NCBI GenBank assembly: GCA_027579435.1
Contig: JANBPK010000017.1
Coordinates: 1-64,000, forward strand
From: Candolleomyces eurysporus
Lineage: Eukaryota; Basidiomycota; Agaricomycetes; Agaricales; Psathyrellaceae
Direction of reading: 5' to 3'
DNA length: 64,000 bases
Shown here: positions 1 to 10,952 of the stretch, piece by piece
How positions within the stretch are numbered: the first letter of the stretch is position 1
How the letters are laid out: every line of letters begins with the position of its first letter
Translations under genes and position numbers: made by a program
The notes under the pieces: generated by a model
What the model was told of the DNA's origin: nothing
Database searches by the model: none
The model's input: only the letters and a program-made list of their open reading frames with translations

Positions 1-345
1 ATTTTATNTTTCTGGGCAGACTTATGAATGAAATATTGTAGAACTATGAAGCCCCTGACTTCACTTCTTGGATTTCATATTGTCTGTATATTTCCAATCA
101 TAGTTCTGGCTGGAGATATGATACATTAAACAGATTTTATATTCCCAAGATATCTCAAAAATTTCAAACAGAAAGTATGATGGATTTTGGGATTTTATAG
201 TTCCAGCATACTTCCAGACACATTTATGCTGAAGATATTAATTTCATAATTCTACAATAGTTCTAATGGAAATATTGTGAAATTATATCACATATCTTCA
301 TCATATCTTCATCATAGTTCTAGCTGAACTATGATGCTGTGCGTC
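1..345. repeat. AT-rich sequence ending in a perfect inverted repeat
   Basis: This segment is much more AT-rich than the rest of the window and has no gene-like frame. Variants of 'agttct.gctg.a' and 'atattgt.gaa' recur through it. At 310-320 and 326-336 lies a perfect 11-bp inverted repeat, CATCATAGTTC / GAACTATGATG, with a 5-bp spacer. Similarity to NACHT proteins in the neighbouring minus-strand relic stops just right of this palindrome, so the segment is probably the end of an inserted element that truncated the NLR gene. The element class cannot be told because it continues off the left edge. Position 8 is an N. Confidence 0.5.
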
Positions 346-942
346 CAGTGAGAGCAATTTGATGCGCCAGGGTCACGACGAATCGGTTTGCGATCTCTTC
401 AGGTGGTGATACGCCGTTGTCTGGAAAGAAGCAGGACGCGAGAACGCGGCCTTCTTTGCACCAGTGCCGAGCGAGGTGTAGCTGGACGGTTGTTTTCCCG
501 ATCCCGGAGGGTCCTGCGAGCCATAGGATGGGAGGCTTATCCTGGGCACGGGTGGTCGTAGTGATCCATCGACCGAAGAGTTTCAGGAATTCCTCCCTGG
601 TCTTAGGGTGTATCGACGAGTTCAAAATTGGGATAGAATCGTGATGTGCGTGAGGAATGCCGCGGGCGCTGAGCAATACTGCGGTCGCATCGTCGTTTGG
701 AAGTGAACCTGAGTCGAACAATATCAGACAAGTGAGGACACGAAGAGCCGAGAGCATCCGTACTTGGTGTATCAGCCCCAGCGCTACTAGTCTCGTTGCT
801 TGACTTGGAGTGGTCGAGGGAGTATGTAGACATGAAATCGATGAACAAACGGAACCAGAATGATTTGAGCTACACTTTTCGCTCCACCTGGTACCTGCAG
901 ATGTCCCAGATTCATGATGAGTATGCCTCGAGAAAACCTCAT
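346..942 (-). pseudogene. truncated class B NACHT NLR relic
   Basis: The minus strand encodes the start of a NACHT protein of the class found intact at 27.4, 31.6, 33.9 and 42.2 kb. The visible order is 'SSIHPKTREEF', a Trp-containing helix, the Walker A segment 'LAGPSGIGKTT', then 'ASCFFPDNG' and 'FVVTLAHQIAL', which corresponds to 'FVPTLAYQIAS' in the intact genes. The frame ends a few residues later, where the AT-rich sequence begins. The Walker B region, the winged-helix-like region and the C-terminus are all missing, so about three quarters of the protein is lost. The 5' exon boundaries were not resolved. The class B upstream element is still present at 937-966. Confidence 0.7.
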
Positions 943-966
943 GGCAGATGGGACCCACAAATATTG
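937..966 (-). promoter_or_regulatory. class B NLR upstream element (relic copy)
   Basis: Read on the minus strand this holds ATATTTGTGGGTCCCA followed by GCCATGAGG. The same arrangement precedes the other four class B NLR genes (27.27, 31.52, 33.75 and 44.1 kb). Conservation of the noncoding block plus an ATGAGG start codon suggests a promoter/5' leader element with an upstream ORF, or a first exon whose splicing I could not settle. Confidence 0.5.
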
Positions 967-1744
967 AAACTCATGGCGATAGTATAGCACATGATTGAAA
1001 AGCATGTCAGACGGGTGCCAGGGCGTCATCCTGGGGGTAAAAGTCGAGGGAGAAGAAAGGATCGAGGGAAAGACGGAGACGGCGCGTTGGCGATACGGTC
1101 ATATGAAGGTCACATGGTACGTTTAGGGCGGGCTAAATCGCGCCTCGCCGCTCGTCCCGACGGCGAACCCCCTCGAACGTAAAGCCACCCGAGGGTATGG
1201 CGTCCCTTCTTCGCTAAAATAGATCTGGGTTTGTTCTCCAGCATCTTCAAGCAGTTTGGGAGGTGGGCCGAGTAGAGCCACGATTTTGGTAATGTGGTCG
1301 ATCTTCTTGGTGAGCATCTCGAGTCGTAGTAAGAGAGGACTGGGAGTCGAAAGAAAGCGCCAGTTCTAGTAGACAAACCATGATCAAAGCCCATGCAATT
1401 CTCGAGTTGCTTAGAGGACAGATGTACATACGATGCAGCCAAATTCCAAATTTCAACAGGATAGCTTTTGGAGCATGATATGAAGGTGGTTATATGTGTT
1501 CAGCGTACGACGTCTTCCCCATCTGTGCTTCGCCGATATCATAGACGACGGTTTCAGGGGTGATCTAGAGACGAAATAGTCGCTAGCATCGACCAGCTTT
1601 CCGAAAACCGTGGTAGGGGAGGAAGAGTCTCGGTCAATAGCCAATAGCCGGCTAATTTTTGAGCTCATCATTGATGGCGACGAGCGAAACCTCTTCGCCT
1701 CCATCTCTCACGGCGATCAAGCCAAAACCATTTCGACGCCTCGA
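967..1744. other. intergenic, no gene seen
   Basis: Short overlapping frames only, none with codon structure or family resemblance. The last ~80 bases before 1745 match the sequence before 11459, so the duplicated unit begins upstream of the MBIP-like start codon. Confidence 0.5.
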
Positions 1745-3477
1745 ATGGCGAACGGTCCTCCTCCTTCTGCCGCAGAGTCTAGCGGCACTAGTAGCTCTGG
1801 ATCATCTCAGTACCAACCGGTGTTATCGCAGCCAACCAATGCTGGGCCTACCACATCCATACCGCCATACAACTATGGCTCGTGGTGGTCTGGCTACCCA
1901 ACTTCGATGGCGACAGCGGCGTGTCCTGGAGGATACGCTACCACTCAAGCGTCTCAGTATAACCCGAATACGAATTTCCAGATGTACTACCCAGCACAAA
2001 CAATACCCCAAACAGCGACTCTAGCCATTCCGCAACCTGCTGCCCAGAAATCTCAGGTCGAAGCAAGGCGAAAGAGCCCTACACCACCGCCGCCTCTCGA
2101 AGTATACAAGCACTGGGATGAAGCTATGAAAACCTTTCTGGAAGAAGCGGGCTTGCTGGAAACCTTGAAGGCGTTCGAGAGCGATATGCTCATTCTGTCT
2201 TCGGATTGGGAAGAAGAAAGGCTTCCTTTGGCTCTCCAAAGATTTGTGAAGCGCCTATCAGTGCGTATCTGCCATATTCTTTTCGCATTGCAGCTCGCTC
2301 ATTGCTGTATAGGTTGTATCTGAATACTCAAACCCCAAAGACGAGGAGGCTCCACAACAAATGGCGGTGGATGAAGACCCTGCTCCGCCTCCGATACCGC
2401 TCGACGAAAGAAAATTGACCTACATGAAGCTCGCAGATGGATCGCTCCCTCGCACACCCACGTCAGTGAGTTCTAACCTTCCTACTCCCTGTTCATACCA
2501 ACTCAATTCGCATTGTTCAGACGAACAAATCCATCGCCCAATTCCTCGCTCAGAACCGCGCCAAAAACAACGTCTCGAACCGTTCCGAGTTTCTCTATTC
2601 TCTTTCAGAGCGGAGACGACACATTCAAGAGAATAACGAAACCGACGCGGCCACAATCGATCCAAGCCAGATAGGCTCTTGCGCAAGAACAGACGCGAAA
2701 CCTATCAATCGGGATGAACAAATGAAATACGACATCGCAAAGAACAACGATGGACCTCTTTCTCGGACAATGAAAGCAGCTTCCAACGCTCAGAGCGCGG
2801 GGGGTGAGGACACCCCGACTACAGTCGCACCGGAGAACATAACGATGTCAACCGAAGAGCTTGTACAGCGTTCGCAAGACGAAGAGAGTGTGACTTCTGC
2901 GCGGTACCCTGCGTTGGATGATAGGTTGAAGAATATCGAAGTTCATTTGGCTGTTCGTTATGGTTAGTCTCATTTCCTTCTCTTTCGCTAAATGATTGGC
3001 TGGCTAACTTGTCCGATTGATAGTCCCTTCACCGCCGCGCACTCTCATCTCCAGACTCAAGTTTCTGGAAGAGCATATCATTAAACTCGAAAAGGAGTAC
3101 CCGCCTTGGGCAGCCCTTCACTTTAATCAGCCAAATCGCGGTGTAAGTGGAATCGTCTTTCTCCGTCCATCATGCTAACAAACACCCTCTAACGATCCCA
3201 GTGGCCTCCACCTCCCCGCGCAACACCCATCATCGTCCCACCAAACCTTCGTTCCAAGGAAGAGCTCAAATCGCCCAGTCTGAAGGGCCAAACCCCGTCC
3301 GGGGGCTCAACCAAGCTGGAAGAAAGCACAATGTCAACATCCTCAACAGGGAACTCGAAATCGACAACGCCGACACCGGCGATGTCGAAGAGGAATGCAA
3401 AATCGAGTTTACATCGAGCGGTGATGGAGAAGCTGCAGGTGCAGCAGGCTTTGAACGACCTTGGGCAGGGTAGTTGA
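1745..3477 (+). CDS. MBIP-like protein (MAP3K12-binding inhibitory protein 1 family), intact copy
   Basis: Five exons give 501 residues with every junction in frame: 1745-2260, 2313-2465, 2521-2962, 3024-3142, 3202-3477. Residues 1-110 are Ser/Pro/Gln-rich and probably disordered. A helical segment near 115-172 contains 'HWDEAMKTFLEEAGL'. Exon 3 is charged and polar. Around 356-410 comes the conserved part: 'DDRLKNIEVHLAVRY', then 'RLKFLEEHIIKLEKEYPPW' and 'ALHFNQPNRGWPPP'. This paired amphipathic helix arrangement resembles the C-terminus of metazoan MBIP, a subunit of the ATAC histone acetyltransferase complex. The assignment is by motif memory, not a search, and the fungal function is unknown. 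The gene converges on the class A NLR at 3670-6684, and the pair is repeated twice downstream. The start is supported by the equivalent ATG in the copy at 11459. Confidence 0.65.
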
Positions 3478-3669
3478 GCAGAGCAGAGTCATGTAGTGCC
3501 TTTGGGCTCGGGATGGCCTCATGAGTACGCACAGCCACTCGCCCTTGGCACCGATAGACCTCGATAGGCCTCGAATATTATATATGCTTGAAGGATGTGA
3601 ATGGATTGGTGGTACATACATATGAGCGGCGACGATATTTCGATGTCCTGTTTCTACATGAGTCTTGTG

Positions 3670-6600
3670 CTACTCGTCCTCTTGAATGAAAGCAATTAAA
3701 GCCTCGACCCTCTCCCGGCTTTCGTCGAGTGGGTCCAAACTCGGGTCGACGAGTGAAAACATTCGAAGATCTTTCATGAACGTGTCAATGTGCTCCCATG
3801 ATTCCCGCTTGAGTGTCTTCAGCGCTTGCACAACCCCGTCGGAATTCCAGTTCCACGGTTCCCCAGAAGGTATCGCCATTGAGAGCTCGATGAGGCAATC
3901 GAACACTGCGAAAGTAAAGTGAGGATTGCCATACTTAGTGTAGGGGTTGTTTTTTTTTTTTGAGCAGGTGAAGAACTGCTGCTTTGTGGGAAGTCCAAAC
4001 ATGCGAGACGGCCTCCTGGGCAAGAGGTTCGGAATCAAAGAGAGTAAACCCGTCGGTGTTTCGAGGAATTATAAAATTCCTGGCACCGGGGATCATAATA
4101 CTCTGGACGTCTACCGGGGGAAATGAAATCCGGTTGGAAAAAGAAGCCAATTCTTCAACGAAACAGGCCATGAGGTCAATGCTCAGCAGCTTCTGGAACG
4201 TATCCAAAAGTACGGCCTTGCCAGGAGGCCCGGAGCTGTTGATTAATTGGATCCAAAGCTGCCCCCAAACCGTCACAGCGTATTGAAGGTGATCGTCATC
4301 CAAATTGCTATCCAACGTGATGGAAGACATGTAACGAAGGCATCCCGATAGCAGTCTTCTGCGTCCCTTTTGCGGGTCGATATAGAACTCCAACGAGAAG
4401 CGAGGGTCCGATAGAAATTCGCCGAACGATGAATGATTGAAAAATTCCAGTCGACGTTCCGTGCTCCAGTCATGACTGTTGCCGGCTCCGGCTAAGTTCA
4501 GCACCGCTTGGAGGCCTCTTATGGCCCTCATTCCAGCACCTGATACTCGACCAGACAGGGAATCCAGAGTGCTGACAGCGCGATTTATGTCAACTTTGGC
4601 AGTGGCATTGAAAGGTCGTGCTCCCATGATATCTTCAAGAACTTCGATCATTGTTGAGCGATTTCCTTCAGGGCAAGATCGCAGTATCTGCCTGTAGAGC
4701 TCGTGAAGAGACGAAAACGGGGTTGAATGTGCAAGATCGGGGTTGGAGCTTGAACGATCATTGAGGATATTGTGCAGGCGTTGGCTCGGTTCGTCGTACG
4801 GACAATCGATATGTCTGATAACAGTGGATGCAAAAAGCATATGCCCACCAGCCTTCCAAATCAAACGCTCCACCAAACGCTCCTCCCCTACTCCAAGACG
4901 AGTAAGTTCCGACCTCACAAAGGTTTCTACATCATTCATATGATCGCCGACCTCGTACAAGTCCACGGTCTCCACCAGGCTTCGGAATGACAAGGACCTG
5001 ATATGTTGCTTGATCCATGCTTCTGGTCTGCTGAGGATGACGAAAGAAAGCGGAAGCCCATGTGACGCCAGGACACGAATCAGGTCGAGGACGCGAACTT
5101 GGACGACTTCCCGGTCCTCCGCATATCTCTTCTCGACCCGAGATTCCCGATCCGAGTTGATACATTCATCGAGCCCATCGACAATGATCAACCGGTTCGG
5201 CATCTCCTTCGCGTCTCCAAGTGCCTTGAAAGGCTCGACGATTAGCTTCGCCATCTGAACCTCCAGAGCCTTCGTGAGAATCATGGGATTTCGCCTGACT
5301 GCGTTCTCGACATGGGGAGCGAGTTCGGGGATGGACATGGAAAGCTGGTAAGCGAGAGTGATGATGAACCGTGCGGGGCTGTTCCGCTCCGGAGATGTCC
5401 TCCAGAAAAAGAACGTTGCGCCAAGTAGGTTGAAATTGAGCTCTATCAACTTTGCCTCTAATTTCGCGGCAACGGTTCCAGCAACGGCGGTCTTCCCGTA
5501 GCCTGCAGGCGCATGAACCCACATGATAGGCTTATTAGGTCCATCTTGGTATCCATACCACTCTAGGATACGATATATCACGGCTTCTCGTGTTCCAGGG
5601 TGGCATAGAGGGGGAGGGAAACGCTCGTCGGAGTCGTGCATTGCTCCTGTCGCAGCGTGTTCTTTCAGGTATTGTAATATTGCGCCTGCGGGCAGATGTT
5701 ATCAGAGGATGCAAAGGACAAAGACTTCGGCATACCTTCAACATTGGACATGTTATAGTGAACACCTCCGGAGATATTGCCATTGTAGATTGGTGCTCGG
5801 CTCCGTTCTTGACGATACACGATTGAGTACGGGGCGGAGCGATGATTGACGGTGCGGCGTTCGGTGCGGAAGCACATACTGTTCGAAGAATGGATGCTGG
5901 TATGGGGTATCGGGCCATAGGGGAGGTCGTCGTGACCTTGCTCGAAGTCCATTGAGCCCTTGGTCGCATTGTGAGGGAAGGTCGAGTTGTTTCGAGATAA
6001 CTGCCAAGTTGCCGTCGACGNCTTGGCAATAAGTTGAGACTGCCCAGCCGCGCCGTCAAAGGCATATGGCTCGTACACCGGCATGTTGTGAGTACCAGTG
6101 TCTCCCCTGAATCCCTGCAGGCCGGCCAACGACGAGGCGACGGTTACCTGGGACATTGAGGAGTTGGCTTCAGCATTTAATCTACGACTGTCGTAACCGC
6201 CAACATGGTACATAGTATTATTGCTTCCACAGCCTTGGCCACCAATGTTACCTGCATCTGCAGCATTTGGACCATCGGTGTAAGAGTCGCCAAAGTACAC
6301 TGGCCTGGGATTGCTCCCTTGATAGTCCTCGGCGTTCATAATGGGTTGACCCAACTGCGAGCTTGAGGCGGTTCCCTGGGACGCCGCTGGACCGCCAACA
6401 AAGTACGCGTGATTGTTACTTCCATACCCCTGGATGCTGACCATACTTTCATCATTCGAGCTATAGGGTGTGTTATCGCCGAAGTGGAAGGGAGGATTAA
6501 TATTGTTCCCTTGGTGGCCATGGCTGCTTAAGAGGGGTAGTGTGAACGGAGAGGATTGTTGACTATCTCGTGAGCCGCGTTGTATGGCCCCTGCCGTCGG

Positions 6601-6684
6601 GACCTGGTATCCGTTCCGATGCTCATCTTGGCTGGGATGGTAAGGATAGAGAACTGGGTTGAAATTGAAATCCGACGCCGACAT
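3670..6684 (-). CDS. class A NACHT NLR, copy A1 (one homopolymer frameshift)
   Basis: Exon 1 is 6684-5736 and exon 2 is 5685-3670, separated by a 50-nt GT-AG intron whose removal joins 'NMSNVEG' to 'AILQYLKEHAATGAMHDSDE'. Residues 1-315 are Gly/Ser/Asn/Gln-rich with repeated 'YGSNNxxYxVGG'-like blocks. The NACHT region follows: linker 'CHPGTREAV', Walker A 'APAGYGKT', Walker B 'LIIVDGLDEC', sensor-like 'LSRPEAW', and 'HSSFGEFLSD', which occupies the place of 'HKSxxDFL' in the other classes. No ankyrin, WD40 or TPR repeats follow. A run of 12 A (12 T on the plus strand, 3950-3961) puts the last ~95 codons in another frame. Reading 11 A restores exactly the tail of A2 (PYTKY...ALKTLKRESWEHID...IAFIQEDE). 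Whether this is a sequence error or a real mutation is open. The protein is likely a cytosolic STAND-type ATPase; its role in non-self recognition is inferred from the family only. Confidence 0.8.
3950..3961 (-). other. 12-base homopolymer frameshift in NLR A1
   Basis: Twelve consecutive A residues on the coding strand. As written, the frame ends in 'LLKKKKQPLH' plus stop. With one base fewer it continues as 'LLKKKNNPYTKY', matching 'LLQKKFAPYTKY' in A2. Confidence 0.85.
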
Positions 6685-6711
6685 GATGGTGGTGCAAGGG
6701 AGAAGACGAAA

Positions 6712-6780
6712 GCAGCCTACGATTAGCAGCCTACGATTAGCAGCCTACGATTAGCAGCCTACGATTAGCAGCCTTTGATT
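6712..6780. repeat. 14-bp tandem repeat upstream of NLR A1
   Basis: Four exact copies of GCAGCCTACGATTA and a degenerate fifth (GCAGCCTTTGATTA) start 28 bp before the A1 start codon. The equivalent region of A3 (about 16405-16460) has only one or two diverged units, and A2 has lost it. It lies in the likely 5' UTR or core promoter. Confidence 0.9.
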
Positions 6781-7081
6781 AACAGCTTAACAGCTTTGGT
6801 GGCTGTGGGTCAACAACGATTCGATATCAACGCCATGGTACATCCAAGGTCCAGCATGTGACCAGTGCCCAGCTGAAGCACAGCTCCGTCAACTTTGGGT
6901 TTTCTTGCTAGGCGCTGTATCTCTTCGTCGGCTTGGTCCCTTTCACAATTCTTCCTCCTGATAAGAAAAGTAATATCGTGTTGGCCGTTATCGCAAAATG
7001 AGGATTCACCGGCAGACTCGGATTCAAACAAATGAGCCTTGTACTTCACAACAAAACGGGTCGGATACAAAAAGACTGAAC

Positions 7082-7155
7082 TGGCCAACGTGGGGATCGA
7101 ACCCAAGACCTTCGCGTTATTAGCACGACGCTCTAACCAACTGAGCTAGTCGGCC
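7082..7155 (-). tRNA. tRNA-Ile(AAT)
   Basis: The minus strand folds as a 74-nt tRNA with discriminator A. The acceptor GGCCGAC pairs with GTTGGCC (one G-U), the D arm is GCTC-AGTTGGTTA-GAGC, and the anticodon stem is TCGTG/CGCGA with loop CTAATAA, which gives anticodon AAT. The T arm has loop TTCGATC. The anticodon-arm sequence TGCTAATAACGC matches fungal tRNA-Ile(AAU). There is no intron. The first T-stem pair is a T-C mismatch. It lies between the NLR A1 promoter and the MBIP relic of unit 2, at the unit boundary. Confidence 0.9.
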
Positions 7156-7246
7156 TTGCTTGCTTGGACTTGGCGCCTGGGCAAGCGCCGAACGTTTTCA
7201 TTCGGGCACGAAATTCATTGTAGTAAGACGTTCTTGCTCACATTGT

Positions 7247-7770
7247 GTTTGCATGCAATACCCTCAGATCGAAGAAAGACGAGCCCTCACCATCGTCTCC
7301 TCTCAAAGTACATGAGCATTGGGATCAAGCTATGAAAATATTGCTGGAGGAAGCCTTGAAGGTGTTCGAGAGTGATATGCTCATCCTATCCACTGATTGG
7401 GAGGAGCAAAAGATTCCTTCGGCTCTCCAAAGATTTGTGAAGGACCTCTCGGCTACTGCATTCATAACGCATTGTAGCTTGCTCATCGCTGTATAGAGTG
7501 AATTTGAATACCCAAACCCCAAACATCCTCTAACGATCCCAGTGGCCTCCACCTCCCCGCACAACACCCATCATTGTCCCACCAAACCTTTGTTCCAAGG
7601 AAGAGCTCAAATCGCCCAGTCCCAAGGGCCAAACCCCGTCAGGGGCCTCAACCGAGCTGGAAGAAAGCACAATGTCAACATCCTCAACAGGGAACTCGAA
7701 ATCGAGTTTACATTGAGCGGTGATGGAGAAGTTGCAGCAGGCTTTGAACGACCTTGGGAAGGGTAGTTCA
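7247..7770 (+). pseudogene. MBIP-like copy 2, internal deletion relic
   Basis: The sequence matches the 3' part of exon 1 of the intact gene ('HWDQAMKILLEEALKVFESDM...LQRFVKDLS') and its first intron. It then jumps at about 7525 directly to the end of intron 4 and exon 5 ('CCTCTAACGATCCCAG' then the TGGCCTCCACC exon). Exons 2 to 4 are missing. A second deletion of about 40 bp lies inside exon 5, near GAACTCGAAATCGA. The 5' half of exon 1 is also absent. No reading frame links the pieces, so it cannot make the protein. It converges on NLR A2 as the intact copy does on A1. Confidence 0.85.
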
Positions 7771-7962
7771 GCAGAGCAGCGTCATGTAGAGCCTTTGGGC
7801 TCGGGATGGCCTCATGAATACGCACAACCACTCGCCCTTGGCACCAATAGACCTCGATAGGCCTCGAATATTATATATACTAGAAGGATGCGAATGGATT
7901 TGTAGTACATACATATGAGCGGTGACAATATTTTGATGCCCTGTTTCTTCCTGAGCCTTGTG

Positions 7963-10952
7963 CTACTTGTCGTGTCGGATGAAAGCAATGATAGGCTTGA
8001 CCCTCTCCCGGATTTCGGCGCGTGGGAAGCTGCTGTAGCGGCTAACACCTTCCATGAAGTCGTCAATGTGCTCCCATGATTCCCGCTTGAGTGTCTTCAG
8101 TGCTTGTACGACCCTGTCGGAATGCCAGTTCCATGGTTCCCCAGAAGGTATTGCCATTGAGAGGTCGAAGAGGCAATTGAACACTGCGAAAACAAAGGCA
8201 TGATATTTGGTGTAGGGGGCGAATTTCTTTTGGAGCAGGTGAAGAACTGCTGCTCTGTGGGAAGTACAAATATGCGAGACGGCCTGCCGGGCAAAAGGTT
8301 CGGAATCAAAGAGGGTAAACCCGTCGGTGTTTCGAGGAATTATAGGATTCCTGGCACCGGCGATTATGTCCCTCCCGCTGAATACTGAGAGAACTGAAAC
8401 CCGGTCATGTTCAAGAGTGAATGCGTGAACAAAACAGGCCGTGAGGTCAATGCTCAGCAGCTTCTGGAACATATCCAAAAGCACGGCTTTGCCAAGGGGC
8501 TTGAAATTGATTGATTCGAACCAAAGCTCCTTCCAAGCCACCACAGCGTATTGAAGGTGATCGTCATCCAAATTGTTATCCAACGTGATGGAAGACATGT
8601 AATGAAGGCATCCCGATAGCAGTCTTCTGCGTCCCTTTTGCGGGTCGATATAGAACTCCAACGAGAAGCGACGGTCCGATAGAAATTCGCCAAACGATGA
8701 ATGAATGAAAAATCCCAGTCGAGCCATCTTCCTCCAGCCATTATTGCTGCCAACTCCGGCAAAGTCCAGCACCGCTTGGAGGCCTCTTATGGCCTTCATT
8801 CCAGCACCTGACACTCGACTGGACAGGGAATCCAGAGTGCCGATAGCGCGATTCATGTCAACTCCTTTGGCGTTGAAAGGGTATGCTCCCATGATATCTT
8901 CAAGAACTTCAATCATCGTTGAGCGATTTCCTTCAGGGCAAGATCGCAAGATCTGCCTGTAGAGCTCGTGAAGAGACGAGAATGGGGTTGAATGCGCAAG
9001 ATCGGGGTTGGAGCTCGAATGATTGTTGAGGATATTGCGCAGGCGTTGGCACGGTTCGTCGTACGGACAATCGATATGTCTGATAACAGTGGATGCGAAG
9101 AGCATATGTCCACCAGCCTCCCTAATCAAACGCTCCACCAAATGCTCCTCCCTTAATCCGAGACGAGTAAGCTCCGCCCTCACAAAGGTTTCCACATCGT
9201 TCATATGATCGCCGACCTCGTACAGGTCCACAGTCTCCACCAGGCCTTTGAACGACAAGGACGCAATATGTTGCTTAATCCATGCTTCTGGTCTGCTGAG
9301 GATGAGGAAAGAAAGTGGAAGCCCATGTGACGCCAGGACACGAATCAGGTTGAGGACGCGAACTTGGACGACTTCCCGGTCCTCCGCGTACCTCTTCTCG
9401 ACTCGAAATTCCCGATCCGAGTTAATACATTCATCGAGCCCATCGATAATGATCAACCGGTTGGGCATGTCCTTCGTGTCCCCAAGTGCCTTGAGAGGCT
9501 CGACGACCAGCTTCGCCATCTGAACCTCCAGAGCCTTCGTGAGAATCATGGGATTTCGCCTGACTGCGTTCTCGACATGGGGAGCGAGTTCGGGGATGGA
9601 CATGGAAAGCTGGTAAGCGAGAGTGATGATGAACCGTGCGGGGCTGTTCCGTTCTGAAGATGTCCTCCAGAAAAAGAACGTTGCGCCAAGTGGGTTGAAG
9701 TTGAGCTCTATCAACTTCGCCTCTAATGTCGCAGCAACCGTTCCAGCGACGGCGGTCTTCCCGTAGCCCGCAGGCGCATGGACCCACATGATAGGCTTAT
9801 TAGGTCCATCTTGGTACCCGTACCACTCTAAGATACGATATATCACGGCTTCTCGCGTTCCAGGGTGGCATAGAGGGGGAGGGAAACGCTCGTCGGAGTC
9901 GTGCATTGCTCCTGTCGCAGCGTGTTCTTTCAGGTATTGTAATATTGCGCCTGCGGGCAGATGTTATCAGAGGATGCAAAGGATAAAGACTTCGGCATAC
10001 CTTCAACATTGGACATGTTATAGTTATAGTGAACACCTCCAGAGATATTGCCATTGTAGGTTGGTGCTCGGCTCCGTTCTTGACGATACACGATCGAGTA
10101 AGGGGCGGAGCGATGGTTGACGGTACGACGTTCGGTGTGGAAGCACATACTGTTCGAGGATTGGATGCTGGCGTGGGGTATCGGGCCATAGGGGAGGTCG
10201 TCGTGACCTTGCTCGGAGTCCATTGAGCCCCTGGTCGCCTGGATGTGAGGGAAGGTCGAGTTGTTTCGAGATAACTGCGGAGTTGCCGTTGACGCAATGA
10301 GTTCAGATGGCCCAGCTGCGCCCTCAGAGACATATACAGGCATGTTATGAGTACCGATGTCTTCCCTGGGGCCCTTCAGGCCGGCCACCGACGAGGCGAC
10401 GGTAACCTGGGACATTGAGGAGTAGGCTTCGGCATTCGATCCATGACTATCGTAACCGCCAAAATGGTAAGGGGCATCGTTACTTCCACAGGCTTGGCCA
10501 CCAATTATGCCTGCGGTATTCGAACCATCGGTGTAGGGGCCGGCAAAGTCGGCGTTCATAATGGGTCGAACCAACTGCGAGCTCCAGGCGGTTTGCTGAG
10601 ACGTCGATGGACCGCCGACACAGTACGCGTGATTATTACTTCCATAGCCCTGGATGCCGATAATAGTTTCATCATTTGACCTGTAGGTGGTGTTGCTGCG
10701 GAAGTGGAAAGGAGGATTGTCCTGGTGTTGGTGATGGCTGCTTAAGTTAAAGGAGGGCAGGGTGGACGGAGAGGAAAGTAGGCCATGGCTACTATCGATG
10801 GTAGAATGGTTGTGCCAGTTTCCCTGTTGACCATCTTGCGAGCCGCGTTGGATGGCCCCTGCCGTCGGGACCCGATACCTGGTCTGATGTTCACCTTGAC
10901 TGGGATGGTAAGGGTTGAAACTTGGGTTGAAGTTGAAATCCGGCGTCGACAT
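7963..10952 (-). CDS. class A NACHT NLR, copy A2 (intact)
   Basis: Exon 1 is 10952-10001 and exon 2 is 9950-7963, with a 50-nt intron at exactly the position found in A1 and A3. The product is 979 residues. The start (MSTPDFNFNP) is chosen because it aligns with MSASDFNFNP of A1 and MSRSHFNFS of A3; an in-frame ATG 13 codons upstream lacks this support. Residues 1-317 are low-complexity with blocks such as 'YGSNNHAYCVGGPS' and 'YHFGGYDSHGSNAEAYSSM'. The NACHT domain starts near 333, with Walker A APAGYGKT near 377-384, Walker B LIIIDGLDEC near 483-492 and 'LSRPEAW' after that. The C-terminal ~350 residues have no recognised repeat fold. This is the reference copy for the class, since it is free of frame breaks and N bases. 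Confidence 0.85.

Noticed and set aside
6712..6780. Possible CRISPR-like array
   Set aside because: Units are directly contiguous, 14 bp, with no spacers, in a eukaryotic genome; it is a minisatellite.
8454..8762. Many 60-120 codon frames antisense or out of frame within the NLR genes
   Set aside because: They recur in parallel in all paralogues because the NLR sequence is conserved, and show no domain of their own.
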